Below are positions 42,678-51,917 of a stretch of 64,000 nucleotides of DNA, one piece after another. The notes under the pieces are model-generated. The model made no database searches, was not told the DNA's origin, and saw only the letters and a list, made by a program, of their open reading frames with translations. Within the stretch, counting starts at the first letter, position 1; the number at the start of each line of letters is the position of its first letter. The DNA is taken from assembly GCA_046316495.1 (NCBI GenBank), contig JBKDAM010000018.1, positions 1 to 64,000 of the forward strand. Reading direction: 5' to 3'. Source of the DNA: M3007 sp046316495 (GTDB lineage Bacteria; Bacteroidota; Bacteroidia; Chitinophagales; Saprospiraceae). Position numbers and translations under genes: made by a program.

Positions 42678-43784
42678 ATGCCCCTTCAATGCGGTATTGT
42701 CGGACTTCCGAACGTTGGTAAATCCACTCTATTTAATGCGCTGACCAATGCAAAAGCCTTGGCAGCCAATTATCCTTTCGCCACCAAAGACCCCAATGTG
42801 GGGATTATTACCGTTCCTGACAGCCGTTTGGACCAGTTATCTGACCTTATCACCCCCCAGCGGGTGGTTCCCACAACGGTTGAAATTGTGGATATCGCTG
42901 GTTTGATTAAAGGTGCCAGTAAGGGAGAAGGCCTTGGTAATCAATTTTTGGCTAATATCCGGGAAGTGGACGCCATTGTTCACGTGGTGCGTTGTTTTGA
43001 AGACGACAATGTCGTGCACGTAGACGGCTCTGTAAACCCGGTTCGAGATAAAGAAATTATTGATATCGAGTTGGGTCTGAAAGACCTTGAAACGGTCGAA
43101 AAACGCCTTGAAAAGGTGGTTCGTGCTGCCAAGGCAGGCAGTAAAGACGACATCAAAGCATTGGAAGTGCTAAATTCCGTAAAAGCCCACCTGGAACAAG
43201 GAAAATCAGCGCGCAGTTTACTGCCCGAATTGGATGCAGACGGGGTAAATATTATCAAAAAAGACCTGGCCCTACTCACCTCCAAGCCAGTGCTGTACGT
43301 TTGCAATGTAGATGAAAGCACCACTGAAACAGGCAATCAGCACACGGAAGCATTTAAAGCAGCAGTAGCACAGGAACAAGCAGAAGTAATCCTTGTCTGC
43401 GCGGGCATAGAAGCACAGATTGCAGAGATGGAAAGCATCGAAGAGCAAACTGAGTTTTTAGAAATGATGGGCCTTTCTGAGCCTGGCAAAAACCGCTTGA
43501 TCCGCTCTTGCTATAGTTTGCTGGACTTGATTACCTATTTTACTGCCGGCGAAAAAGAAGTTCGAGCTTGGACCGTTCGTAGAGGTGCCAAAGCACCCGA
43601 AGCAGCAGGTGTCATCCACTCCGACTTTGAAAAGGGATTCATCCGGGCTGAGGTAATTAAGTTCAATGATTTTGTAAGCCTGGGGTCGGAGGCAAAAGTA
43701 AAAGAGGCAGGAAAAATGGCGGTAGAAGGGAAGGAATACGTAGTCTCCGATGGCGATATAATGCACTTCCGCTTTAATGTATAA
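42678..43784 (+). CDS. ychF: redox-regulated ATPase YchF
   Basis: 368 residues from the ATG at 42678, which directly precedes MPLQCGIVGLPNVGKS; an earlier in-frame codon adds a 13-residue tail not typical of the family. Obg-type P-loop GLPNVGKST, DIAGLIKGASKGEGLG, and the altered G4 motif (NVDE in place of NKxD), which is why this Obg relative prefers ATP. The C-terminal TGS domain ends DGDIMHFRFNV. Conserved in almost all bacteria; acts in translation and stress. Confidence 0.97.
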   Translation: MPLQCGIVGLPNVGKSTLFNALTNAKALAANYPFATKDPNVGIITVPDSRLDQLSDLITPQRVVPTTVEIVDIAGLIKGASKGEGLGNQFLANIREVDAIVHVVRCFEDDNVVHVDGSVNPVRDKEIIDIELGLKDLETVEKRLEKVVRAAKAGSKDDIKALEVLNSVKAHLEQGKSARSLLPELDADGVNIIKKDLALLTSKPVLYVCNVDESTTETGNQHTEAFKAAVAQEQAEVILVCAGIEAQIAEMESIEEQTEFLEMMGLSEPGKNRLIRSCYSLLDLITYFTAGEKEVRAWTVRRGAKAPEAAGVIHSDFEKGFIRAEVIKFNDFVSLGSEAKVKEAGKMAVEGKEYVVSDGDIMHFRFNV

Positions 43785-43820
43785 TTGCTTTATTTCAAAT
43801 ATATTGCTCGGCAATAAGAA

Positions 43821-43852
43821 GGCCGCCCCAACGTTTTGGGGCGGCCATTTTT
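43821..43852 (+). terminator. intrinsic terminator of ychF
   Basis: 11-bp GC-rich stem (43821-43831 with 43836-43846), 4-nt loop, then ATTTTT. Strong Rho-independent terminator. Confidence 0.93.
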
Positions 43853-44153
43853 ACGGTAAGAGCCGGATATAAATATCCATCTCAATCTCACTTGTTGCAT
43901 TATCGTTTTTACAGATACTAAAATCTGAATTGCTTTATTGGTAGTTGCAAATGTACAGGAGTACCAAAGCGAAAATCGTACAAATCACACTGACTCCCCT
44001 CTCATTTTCTTAAATTTTTTCCTAATTTTTGCCATTTGTTCTCTCAATTTGTGCAAAATGATAAACGGGAAATTAAAGCCTGTAGAAAATCGTACCTAAG
44101 CCATTTGGCCACGTGAAATTCGGTCTCCCTCTGTTTAGTTTAGAAATTTAACA

Positions 44154-44198
44154 ACAGAAAGGTCCTTTCCCCACAAGGGATGAAAAGACCTTTCCTGT
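44154..44198 (-). terminator. hairpin after the M16 peptidase gene
   Basis: An imperfect stem joins ACAGAAAGGTC (44154-44164) to GACCTTTCCTGT (44187-44198) with a one-base bulge. It lies 80 bp past the peptidase stop on the minus strand, with only a weak T-rich tail, so it may end that operon. Confidence 0.5.
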
Positions 44199-44277
44199 AA
44201 TAATTAATAGCTCCAGTCAAATGCTTTATGCTACCAAAGCGCTTGTTTCATTTTCCACTGGATGGTTTCTAAAGAAT

Positions 44278-47145
44278 CTAATAACCAAAAACGTCCTCTA
44301 TGGTCATCTCCTTGACCTTCCCAATGGTGCGCAGGTAGTCAAAATCTACCCTGCTTCGCTCTCCCAAGACCAGCCAGGTATATTTTCGACCCTTGACGTA
44401 GTTTTTCTGATAATTCAATAAATCCTCTGGTGTCGCTTCTTGTAAGAACTGAAATACGCGTTTCCTCAAATCCTCGTTGAAACCCTTATCGCGGTTACTT
44501 CTCCACGTCCAGTATATCTCTGCTGGCGCGATACGGTCGGCGGCTAATTGCTTGAGAACGCTGGTTCTGGCATGTGCCAGCTGACTAGAAGAGACCGGCA
44601 TTTCTTCTAAAATACCACGAAAAGCCTCCACCGCCTCTTTTAATTTGTCGGGCTGTGTTCCAACGTACGCCTGTAAGTAATGGGACCGTTTTTTATGGCT
44701 GGGATTCGCCGCATAACAATAGGCTGAATACGCAAGGGCTCTGGCCTCCCGAATCTCTTGGTAGACAATAGACGAAAGTCCATAACCGAAGTATTGGTTG
44801 TACCATTGCGAGAAAAGGTATTCCTCCAAGTTAAATCGGGAGGTACCCTTTGAGTACAACAATAACTCAACTTGAACCGTCGGAAAATCAACAAAAATAA
44901 CCTGATTTTGCAGGGTTGCTTTTTCCTTAAACCGCTGGGCAGGGATAGGAGGCTGAACTGATTCCAACACGACATGCTTCTCCTTAAGTACCTTTTTTAC
45001 CTCCGAAAAAGGGTGCGGACCTGTGTAATATACTTCGTGCTGGATGCCACGCAGCTCCGATAGCAATGTCGTGAGCACTTCTGCCTTTAACTGAAGCAAT
45101 TCCTCCTTCGAAAAACGGTGTTTGAACGGAGAGGACGCTCCGTACCGGGCTTCGTTCAGCATGGCTTTAAACAAGACGGAACGCTTCTCTTTTTTATCGT
45201 TGTCCCGCTTTAGCAAAATATCGGCAACCAGGTTGTCTAGAGCTGCCTGATCAGGCAGCGCGCTGGCTAACACTTCCTCCATCAATTCTAGTCCTGGAAG
45301 GAGCGATTCTGGAAGCCCCGAAAGCGAGAGGTAAAAATGTTCGTCTCGGCAAGTAGCGAAAAATTGAAGGCCCAGCCTAAAAAACTGTTGCCGAAGCTCC
45401 GTAGCGGACCTTTTCGCAGTGCCTAAAAACGGCAAATAAGCCTCCAGGACCCCCAATCGGCGATCAGACACCCTTCCCATATCAAAGCAATAGTCGAGGC
45501 GAAAAGTGGGGCGTTTGGCTTGCGGAACGGCGCGCAGCTTAATTTTTGGGGCTAATTCAGCCGTTTTTATAACCTTGTTGAATTCTAAAAAGTGAGGGTC
45601 AATATCCGGTGTTTGACGGGATAAAAAAGCCTCTCCAAAGGAGGAAGTATCCACCCGATTGAGCTCTACCGGAGTAATGGTTGGCTTCTCAACCTTCATA
45701 ACTGTGTTGTCCGGTGCGCAATGTTTGTACACTACTCCATAGTTATCGGGCCGGAGCAAGGAGGTTGCCATCTCCACTATTTCTTGCTTCGTGATGGTTT
45801 CCCATTTCTTCCAGCGTCGGATCAGGTCGCCCCATTCCAAGCCGAGGATATAGGCCGCTGACAAGGCACCAGCACGGCCTTCATTTTTTTCAAAATGCCG
45901 GGATTCATGCAATTTCAGGTTTTTTACCACCGCTTCAATTAACCAATCGGGAAAATCGCCTTTCCGGAGTCGTTCTACTTGCTGCCAAAGTAGTTGTTCT
46001 ACTTCTGAATGAAGCTGGCCCTCCCTGGGCTTACCATAGAGGTACAACGAACCATAGTCTTCATAAGAGCGTGGGTAAGCGTAGGCCTCCAAAAGTTGTT
46101 GTTGATGGAGAAGGTGTTCATCGATCAAACCTGCCTCTCCATTGTACAGCAGTGCGGAAAGAATTGGGAGTAAATCCAATTCCGGAGAAGCAGCTCCTGG
46201 CATTCTCCAAGCCATTTCTACCCAAGGCGCCTCATTTCCAAACACTTCTACGAGGGTCCTTTGCGCAAGGTCAGGCTGGGGTTCAAACGTAAAGGGCGGT
46301 ATGGGCTTTGCTTTTAAGCCCCCAAAGTATTTTTTAGCGAGCTCCACCGCCTGCTCTGGGTCAAAGTCTCCACAGAGCACGATGGCCATGTTATTAGGAA
46401 CGTAGTATTGGTCGAAAAAGCGGTAAATATTAGTTTGAGAGGGATTCTTGAGGTCCTCTCCCCTTCCGAGAGTAGTTTGAGTGCCGTACGGATGGCTGGG
46501 CGTCAGGATGGCCTGCATTGCCTTCAAGGTTTTACGAAAATCCTTGTCTTGACTAATATTATACTCTTCAAATACTGTTTCCAGTTCTGTGTGGAAGAGG
46601 CGAAGCACAGGCCGGCGGAATCGTTCGGCCTCCAACAAGAACCAGCGTTCCAGTTCGTTCGTTGGAATATCGTTCACGTACACTGTTTGTTCTACCCAGG
46701 TGTAGGCATTGGTATCTTTTGCACCGATGGCGCTGACCATTTTATCATACTCATTGGCAGCGGCGAACTTGGCTGCCTGGAAAGACAGCTGATCGATTTC
46801 TGCGTACAACCGCTTTTTCTCCGCGGGGTCCGAGCAGCTTCGATGCTGTTCAAACAGTTTTTCAATCTGATCCAACAAGGGCTTTTCCTGCTCCCAATCC
46901 AAACTCCCTAAGCGATCCGTTCCCTTGAACATCATGTGCTCAAAGTAATGTGCCAGCCCAGTGGTATCGGCTGGATCATGCTTGGATCCTACCCGAACGG
47001 CGATTTCTGTGTAGATCCTGGGTTCGTCGGTATTGACAGAAAGTAATAGCTTTAGTCCGTTATCGAGGGTATATTCTTTGACTCCGATGGGGTCGTTTTT
47101 ATAGGTTTTAAAATGTACTCGGGAAATCGATATAGAGTCGTGCAT
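44278..47145 (-). CDS. large single-chain M16 (insulinase/pitrilysin-type) peptidase
   Basis: 955 residues. The zinc motif HYFEH is at His66-Glu69-His70, followed by a long insertion before the distal Glu region (ELETVFEEYN). All four M16 domains appear to lie in one chain, as in pitrilysin and insulinase. No signal peptide is visible, so it may be cytoplasmic, unlike the lipoprotein/secreted pair at 34-37.5 kb. It is preceded by a SixA-like lipoprotein gene 29 bp upstream, with which it probably forms an operon. Substrate unknown. Confidence 0.92.
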   Translation of the reverse strand: MHDSISISRVHFKTYKNDPIGVKEYTLDNGLKLLLSVNTDEPRIYTEIAVRVGSKHDPADTTGLAHYFEHMMFKGTDRLGSLDWEQEKPLLDQIEKLFEQHRSCSDPAEKKRLYAEIDQLSFQAAKFAAANEYDKMVSAIGAKDTNAYTWVEQTVYVNDIPTNELERWFLLEAERFRRPVLRLFHTELETVFEEYNISQDKDFRKTLKAMQAILTPSHPYGTQTTLGRGEDLKNPSQTNIYRFFDQYYVPNNMAIVLCGDFDPEQAVELAKKYFGGLKAKPIPPFTFEPQPDLAQRTLVEVFGNEAPWVEMAWRMPGAASPELDLLPILSALLYNGEAGLIDEHLLHQQQLLEAYAYPRSYEDYGSLYLYGKPREGQLHSEVEQLLWQQVERLRKGDFPDWLIEAVVKNLKLHESRHFEKNEGRAGALSAAYILGLEWGDLIRRWKKWETITKQEIVEMATSLLRPDNYGVVYKHCAPDNTVMKVEKPTITPVELNRVDTSSFGEAFLSRQTPDIDPHFLEFNKVIKTAELAPKIKLRAVPQAKRPTFRLDYCFDMGRVSDRRLGVLEAYLPFLGTAKRSATELRQQFFRLGLQFFATCRDEHFYLSLSGLPESLLPGLELMEEVLASALPDQAALDNLVADILLKRDNDKKEKRSVLFKAMLNEARYGASSPFKHRFSKEELLQLKAEVLTTLLSELRGIQHEVYYTGPHPFSEVKKVLKEKHVVLESVQPPIPAQRFKEKATLQNQVIFVDFPTVQVELLLYSKGTSRFNLEEYLFSQWYNQYFGYGLSSIVYQEIREARALAYSAYCYAANPSHKKRSHYLQAYVGTQPDKLKEAVEAFRGILEEMPVSSSQLAHARTSVLKQLAADRIAPAEIYWTWRSNRDKGFNEDLRKRVFQFLQEATPEDLLNYQKNYVKGRKYTWLVLGERSRVDFDYLRTIGKVKEMTIEDVFGY

Positions 47146-47174
47146 GTGTTTAGGTTAGAGTTGTACAGGTGGGA

Positions 47175-47789
47175 TTAGTAGCGCAATTCCAGCACTTCGG
47201 TCTGACCAATTCCTTTGGTCGCCACCACATAAAAATGATTGTATTCCGGATCTGGTATATTCTGGTACTTTTTGGATTGAGTCAGCTGATTCAACAGAGC
47301 AGGGATAGAATTTACATGTCCTACATACAGTAAGCGGCGCCCTCCTCGATTTTGGAGGTTTTCCAGTAACCAGTCACTCTGTGCTTCGACCGGAAAGGTT
47401 TCAATAGCGGGATCACCAGCCCAATACTTGATGGCTTCTGCGGTTTGTATGGTTCGTTTGGTGTTAGTGGCGCATAATCGGTCAATCACGGCATTGTCCA
47501 ACATTCGGCCAATGCGCTCCGCCCTTGCCTGGCCCATCGTAGAGAGCGGGGGATTATCTGGTTGCGTCTCTTTTTCGCAGTGCCGGATTAGGTATAGGAT
47601 TAAATAGGAGGTATCTCCATAATGCGGGATAGGTAATAAGGTACTGTCCTTAAGAATTAGCTTTCCGTCAGCTGTTAACGCTGAAAAAACGGGATACTCA
47701 GGGGAGTCGACAACTGTAGGAGTAGAAGAGTTGGTACACGCCAACCAACTGATGGCGAAAGCAAAAAACGAGAAGAAAACTTTTTTCAT
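47175..47789 (-). CDS. SixA-like histidine phosphatase lipoprotein
   Basis: 204 residues from the ATG at 47789, which abuts a promoter; an in-frame ATG 24 bp upstream would lie across that promoter. A lipoprotein signal ends WLAC (Cys18). The phosphoglycerate-mutase-like core has LIRHCEKE (a variant of the RHG motif, with Cys in place of Gly) and the second His in YVGHVNS. The catalytic His is retained. Function as a phosphohistidine or small-molecule phosphatase is likely but substrate unknown. Confidence 0.88.
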   Translation of the reverse strand: MKKVFFSFFAFAISWLACTNSSTPTVVDSPEYPVFSALTADGKLILKDSTLLPIPHYGDTSYLILYLIRHCEKETQPDNPPLSTMGQARAERIGRMLDNAVIDRLCATNTKRTIQTAEAIKYWAGDPAIETFPVEAQSDWLLENLQNRGGRRLLYVGHVNSIPALLNQLTQSKKYQNIPDPEYNHFYVVATKGIGQTEVLELRY

Positions 47790-47793
47790 CGTG

Positions 47794-47801
47794 CAAAGGT
47801 A
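47794..47801 (-). promoter_or_regulatory. -7 promoter element abutting the phosphatase start
   Basis: TACCTTTG on the minus strand, exact consensus, with only 4 bp to the ATG. Transcription would begin at or next to the start codon, suggesting a leaderless mRNA. Confidence 0.55.
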
Positions 47802-47871
47802 GGGTTTTATCACCCTAATTTAAACCTACGGGCGGGCTTTTGGTTTATTAGATCTACTAAAAATTTGCATC

Positions 47872-48480
47872 ATGACGACTGCTCAACGCGAAGACCAACA
47901 GCTCCTTTTTCATCCATACAACATCATGTTAGTCCTGCTGTTGTTTGGTCTCTCTATGCTCTTTTTGGCTCTCACCCTCTCCTACGCCTACACCAAGGTT
48001 ACGATGGGAGTGGGGACCATCCAGGTTCCTCCATTATTTTATTTGAATACCTTGGTGTTGTTGGGAAGCAGTTACACGATGGTGCGCGCCCAGAGAGCCT
48101 ACCTGAGGGATGATACAGCCGAATACCAAAAAAGCCTGCAGCAGACCATCTGGCTTTCTGTTGTCTTTATGGGTTTACAAGCGATAACCTGGACATGGCT
48201 TTTTAAGATCAACCAGGTGAGCCTTTCCAGCTCTACGGCTGCGGGCTACTTGTATGTAATTTCAATCGTTCACCTGCTACACGTAGTGGCTGGTCTTCCT
48301 TTCATTTATCTTTTTCTGAAAGCTGCCAAAAAACACATGATAGATCCAGTAACCGTTTTGGTTTATTTTTCAGACCCTGAAAAACGGCTTAAATTACGGT
48401 TACTTACCCTTTACTGGCACTTTTTAGATCTACTTTGGATCTATCTAGTGGTATTTCTGCTTGTCATGTCGTTTTTTTAA
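47872..48480 (+). CDS. cytochrome c oxidase subunit III-like protein
   Basis: 202 residues with five to six membrane helices. The family pattern is present: HPYNIMLVLLLFG near the N-terminus and the conserved last helix YWHFLDLLWIYLVVF. Subunit III supports proton-pumping heme-copper oxidases in the inner membrane. It stands alone: no coxA, coxB or ctaE-type neighbour lies in this window. It may supply an alternative form to a cox operon elsewhere. Confidence 0.9.
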   Translation: MTTAQREDQQLLFHPYNIMLVLLLFGLSMLFLALTLSYAYTKVTMGVGTIQVPPLFYLNTLVLLGSSYTMVRAQRAYLRDDTAEYQKSLQQTIWLSVVFMGLQAITWTWLFKINQVSLSSSTAAGYLYVISIVHLLHVVAGLPFIYLFLKAAKKHMIDPVTVLVYFSDPEKRLKLRLLTLYWHFLDLLWIYLVVFLLVMSFF

Positions 48481-48572
48481 GAAATTGATCAAAACACTTT
48501 AAAGAAATACTGGACGAATCGCTTTGGAAGATTTCCCAATCAAAAAGGATGCAGCCATGGCTTAAAACAAAG

Positions 48573-48580
48573 TACCTTTG
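48573..48580 (+). promoter_or_regulatory. -7 promoter element for the E1 gene
   Basis: TACCTTTG, exact TAnnTTTG, 39 bp before the E1 ATG. No correctly spaced TTG. Confidence 0.5.
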
Positions 48581-48619
48581 AGCCGCTCTAACCCATAATT
48601 GATAATTGTAGCAGTAAAA

Positions 48620-50716
48620 ATGGCTCAGAAAAAAGTGCTTGTTGCCCATTCCAATACTCCCAGCCCTCCTAGTAATTCCATTCTTAAGGAAGCTTTCCGC
48701 CTAATGGCCAGCGCAAAAGCGATGACGGAATTGTACGAGGCCAACTTCAAACTGGTCAGTAAGTACGTTCACGCCACCTCCAGAGGCCACGAAGCTATTC
48801 AGATCGCCGTTGGACTTCAATTAGGTCCACAGGACTATGCTTTCCCATATTACCGGGATGACAGCTTTTTATTGGCCATGGGCTTGCGTCCCTATGACCT
48901 GATGCTCCAATTAATGGCCAAAAAGGACGACCCTTTTTCCGGAGGACGCTCCTACTATTGCCACCCCAGTTTACGGGATGCAGACAAACCCAAAATTCCA
49001 CACCAAAGTAGCGCAACCGGGATGCAAGCCATTCCCGCTACGGGTGCTGCCATGGGTATGTGGTATAAATCACAAATGAAAGATGCCTTTCCGGAGGCAG
49101 CGCCCGATTCATTAGTAGTATGTTCGCTTGGAGATGCTTCCGTAACGGAGGGAGAAGTGGCAGAGGCTTTTCAAATGGCCATCCTCAAACAACTGCCTAT
49201 TCTTTACCTGGTCCAAGACAATGGTTGGGACATTTCTGCCAACGCTGCTGAGACAAGAGTAGCCAATGCTGCAGAATACGCCAAAGGATTCCCCGGTCTG
49301 GAAGCAATCAGCATTGATGGCAGTGATTTTGAGGCTTGCTGGGAGGCCAGCCAACTAGCACTTCAAATTATTCGAACAGAGCGCCGACCTGTCTTACTGC
49401 ACGCCCGGGTTCCGTTGCTTAATCACCATACCTCCGGCGTACGAAAAGAATGGTACCGCGATGATTTGGAAGAACACCAAGAACGCGACCCATTTCCAAA
49501 ATTAAAAGCGCTTTTAGTGAAAAAAGGGCTTGAAAAAGAAATAATTGGCCTAGAAGCCGCTGCAATAGAACAAGTTGCACTAGATTTTGAGCAGGCCAAA
49601 CAGGCAGAAGACCCCAGTCCATCCGATTTGCACACCCATGCGTTCGCCCCGTCAGCAGTGCAAATCGAAACGGGTGATCGAGCTCCGGAAGGCCGGGAAG
49701 CCAAAGTGATGGTCGACAGCGCTTTGTTTGCCGTTGAAGAGTCCCTTCGAAACGACCCCGCTGTGCTGTTATACGGACAAGATGTGGGTCGCCGTCTTGG
49801 GGGCGTATTCAGGGAAGCTGCCACCCTAGCCGAAAAATTTGGGGACCACCGGGTTTTTAACACACCTATCCAAGAAGCATTTATTATTGGAAGCACGGTT
49901 GGGATGAGCGCAGTTGGATTAAAGCCAATTGTAGAAGTACAATTTGCCGATTATATCTGGCCAGGACTCAACCAATTATTCACAGAGGTTTCCCGTAGCT
50001 GTTATTTATCCAACGGAAAATGGCCTGTCTCCTGCGTCATTAGGGCACCCATCGGTGCCTATGGAAGTGGAGGACCTTACCACAGCAGCAGTGTGGAAAG
50101 TGTATTGACCAATATCCGCGGTATCAAAATAGCCTATCCCAGCAATGGAGCAGACCTTAAGGGGCTGCTCAAATCAGCTGTTCTGGATCCTAATCCTGTG
50201 GTCGTTCTCGAACACAAAGGATTGTATTGGTCTAAGGTTCGAGGAACCGATGCTGCCAAGACAATAGAACCGTCAGAGGACTATCTGGTGCCGTTCGGGA
50301 AAGCGCGAATTGCGCTGGAAGCAAGTTCGGCGGCCGTTCAGAAAGGAGACAGCCTGTTGGTAGTAACCTATGGAATGGGGGTACACTGGGCCCTCAACGC
50401 TGCCGAAGCCTTTGCCGGCCGAATTACCGTGCTGGACCTTAGGACTTTAGCCCCCCTAGATGAGGAAGCTATTTTTGAGCAAGCAAAACTACATGGAAGG
50501 GTCTTGGTACTTACGGAAGAGCCCGTTCAAAATACCTTTGCACAATCCATAGCTGGCCGAATTGTGGAGCACTGTTTTGAATACCTGGATGCACCCGTTC
50601 GCACCTTAGGCTCCGCTAATCTTCCAGCGATTCCACTCAACGCCACCCTCGAAGCAGAAATGATTCCTTCTATCGAGAAAGTAGCAGAAGCCATCCGGTC
50701 ACTAATGGCGTATTAA
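48620..50716 (+). CDS. fused alpha/beta E1 of a branched-chain 2-oxoacid dehydrogenase-type complex
   Basis: 698 residues from the ATG at 48620; an upstream in-frame ATG at 48599 gives seven extra residues. The alpha half (about 1-345) carries the thiamine diphosphate site GDASVTEG...QDNGWDIS. The beta half (about 370-698) starts with MVDSALFAVEESLRNDP and includes GQDVGRRLGGVF and APIGAYGSGGPYHSS. Alpha and beta E1 are fused into one chain. The enzyme decarboxylates 2-oxoisovalerate or a similar 2-oxoacid for acyl-CoA formation. E2 and E3 are not nearby. A glycosyltransferase starts 1 bp after the stop. Confidence 0.92.
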   Translation: MAQKKVLVAHSNTPSPPSNSILKEAFRLMASAKAMTELYEANFKLVSKYVHATSRGHEAIQIAVGLQLGPQDYAFPYYRDDSFLLAMGLRPYDLMLQLMAKKDDPFSGGRSYYCHPSLRDADKPKIPHQSSATGMQAIPATGAAMGMWYKSQMKDAFPEAAPDSLVVCSLGDASVTEGEVAEAFQMAILKQLPILYLVQDNGWDISANAAETRVANAAEYAKGFPGLEAISIDGSDFEACWEASQLALQIIRTERRPVLLHARVPLLNHHTSGVRKEWYRDDLEEHQERDPFPKLKALLVKKGLEKEIIGLEAAAIEQVALDFEQAKQAEDPSPSDLHTHAFAPSAVQIETGDRAPEGREAKVMVDSALFAVEESLRNDPAVLLYGQDVGRRLGGVFREAATLAEKFGDHRVFNTPIQEAFIIGSTVGMSAVGLKPIVEVQFADYIWPGLNQLFTEVSRSCYLSNGKWPVSCVIRAPIGAYGSGGPYHSSSVESVLTNIRGIKIAYPSNGADLKGLLKSAVLDPNPVVVLEHKGLYWSKVRGTDAAKTIEPSEDYLVPFGKARIALEASSAAVQKGDSLLVVTYGMGVHWALNAAEAFAGRITVLDLRTLAPLDEEAIFEQAKLHGRVLVLTEEPVQNTFAQSIAGRIVEHCFEYLDAPVRTLGSANLPAIPLNATLEAEMIPSIEKVAEAIRSLMAY

Positions 50717-50717
50717 G

Positions 50718-51833
50718 ATGAAGATTGTACTCATTTCACCCGCACACCCACTTAGAGGGGGCATTGCAGCTCTGTCTGAACGTTTGGCCTTGGAACTCCA
50801 GCAGCAAGGCCATGAGGTGCTGGTGTACAGTTTTTCCCTTCAATATCCCTCTTTTTTATTCCCGGGAAAAACCCAATTAACCGACGATCCAGCACCCGAG
50901 GGACTCACCATTTTGACTACTATCAACTCGATTAACCCCATCAGCTGGTGGACCACCGGACGTGCTATTGCTCGGCAAGAGCCAGATCGAGTTATCGTCC
51001 GGTATTGGCTCCCGTTCATGGGACCTGCTTTAGGAACGATTGTAAGGGTTCTGCGTTTTTTCTCTAAAAAAAACATCCACGTAACCGGCCTGATTGACAA
51101 CATAATTCCACATGAGAAACGACCCGGAGATCGGCTATTTTCCAAGTATTTTGCCGCTACATGCTCCGATTTCCTTACCATGTCGAGGTCCGTTCAAGAG
51201 GAGCTGAAGCAATTTAGTTCCAGACCCGCCCGGTTTTCACCACATCCAATCTACGATCAATACGGAACTTCGGTAGACAAAAAAGCTGCCCGCGAGCTGC
51301 TTGGTATCCCCGCAGAGTCAAAATTGGTGCTTTTTTTTGGCTTTATTCGCGCCTACAAAGGACTCGATTTATTGCTCAAGGCACTTCCCTATTGTCCGGA
51401 TGTGTGCCTACTGATTGCTGGTGAATGTTATGAAGACTGGACGCCTTATCAGGCAATCATCACTGAGCATGAACTGCAAGACAGGGTTTGGTTATTCACT
51501 GATTTTATCCCCTCGGGAGAGGTTCGAACTTATTTTTCTGCGGCAGATTTGGTTGTTCAACCCTACAAGACTGCCACGCAAAGCGGCATTTCACAAATTG
51601 CCTACCATTTTGATAGACCTATGCTGGTAACCCGGGTAGGGGGCTTACCAGAAATTGTCCGCGATGGAGTTTCAGGTTATGTAACGGAACCAGATCCTGC
51701 TGCGATTGGAGCTGCTTTGAGGGACTTTTTTGAGAACAACCGCCAGGAAAAATTGGAGGCGGGCGTTAAATCCGAAAAAAAGCGCTTTTCCTGGTCCCAT
51801 TTTGTAGAAAAGTTGTTGGAAAAGAATCTTTGA
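50718..51833 (+). CDS. glycosyltransferase family 4 protein
   Basis: 371 residues with the GT-B pattern: N-terminal PAHPLRGGIAALSERLALEL, then FFGFIRAYKGLDLLLKALP, and the nucleotide-sugar binding tail QSGISQIAYHFDRPMLVTRVGGLPEIV. This resembles family 4 (glycosyl group transfer from UDP- or GDP-sugars, retaining). No other polysaccharide gene is nearby, so the acceptor is unknown. It is probably co-transcribed with the E1 gene despite the different function, since only 1 bp separates them. Confidence 0.9.
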   Translation: MKIVLISPAHPLRGGIAALSERLALELQQQGHEVLVYSFSLQYPSFLFPGKTQLTDDPAPEGLTILTTINSINPISWWTTGRAIARQEPDRVIVRYWLPFMGPALGTIVRVLRFFSKKNIHVTGLIDNIIPHEKRPGDRLFSKYFAATCSDFLTMSRSVQEELKQFSSRPARFSPHPIYDQYGTSVDKKAARELLGIPAESKLVLFFGFIRAYKGLDLLLKALPYCPDVCLLIAGECYEDWTPYQAIITEHELQDRVWLFTDFIPSGEVRTYFSAADLVVQPYKTATQSGISQIAYHFDRPMLVTRVGGLPEIVRDGVSGYVTEPDPAAIGAALRDFFENNRQEKLEAGVKSEKKRFSWSHFVEKLLEKNL

Positions 51834-51856
51834 AAAATCTTGTAGCCAAAAAGTAC

Positions 51857-51886
51857 TTGTTTTAGGAGGCATTCGAACTACATTTG
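51857..51886 (+). promoter_or_regulatory. promoter of kup
   Basis: TTG (51857-51859), 19-nt spacer, TACATTTG (51879-51886). Both boxes and the spacing match the Bacteroidota TTG-N19-TAnnTTTG consensus. The -7 box ends 31 bp before the kup start. Confidence 0.8.
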
Positions 51887-51917
51887 CCGATTATTCCACT
51901 TTTTCTACATTTTCGGG

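Larger units (their letters stand above)
43785..44277. other. intergenic region after ychF
   Basis: 493 bp between convergent ychF and the large M16 peptidase gene. It contains the ychF terminator (43821-43852) and a hairpin near 44154-44198. The stretch in between (about 43860-44150) is A/T rich with no plausible ORF, tRNA-like cloverleaf, repeat or exact -7 promoter that I can see. Confidence 0.6.

Noticed and set aside
43785..44277. Possible replication origin beside the gyrB-ychF region
   Set aside because: No cluster of DnaA-box-like sequences and no dnaA or rpmH gene; the gap holds only terminator-like hairpins.
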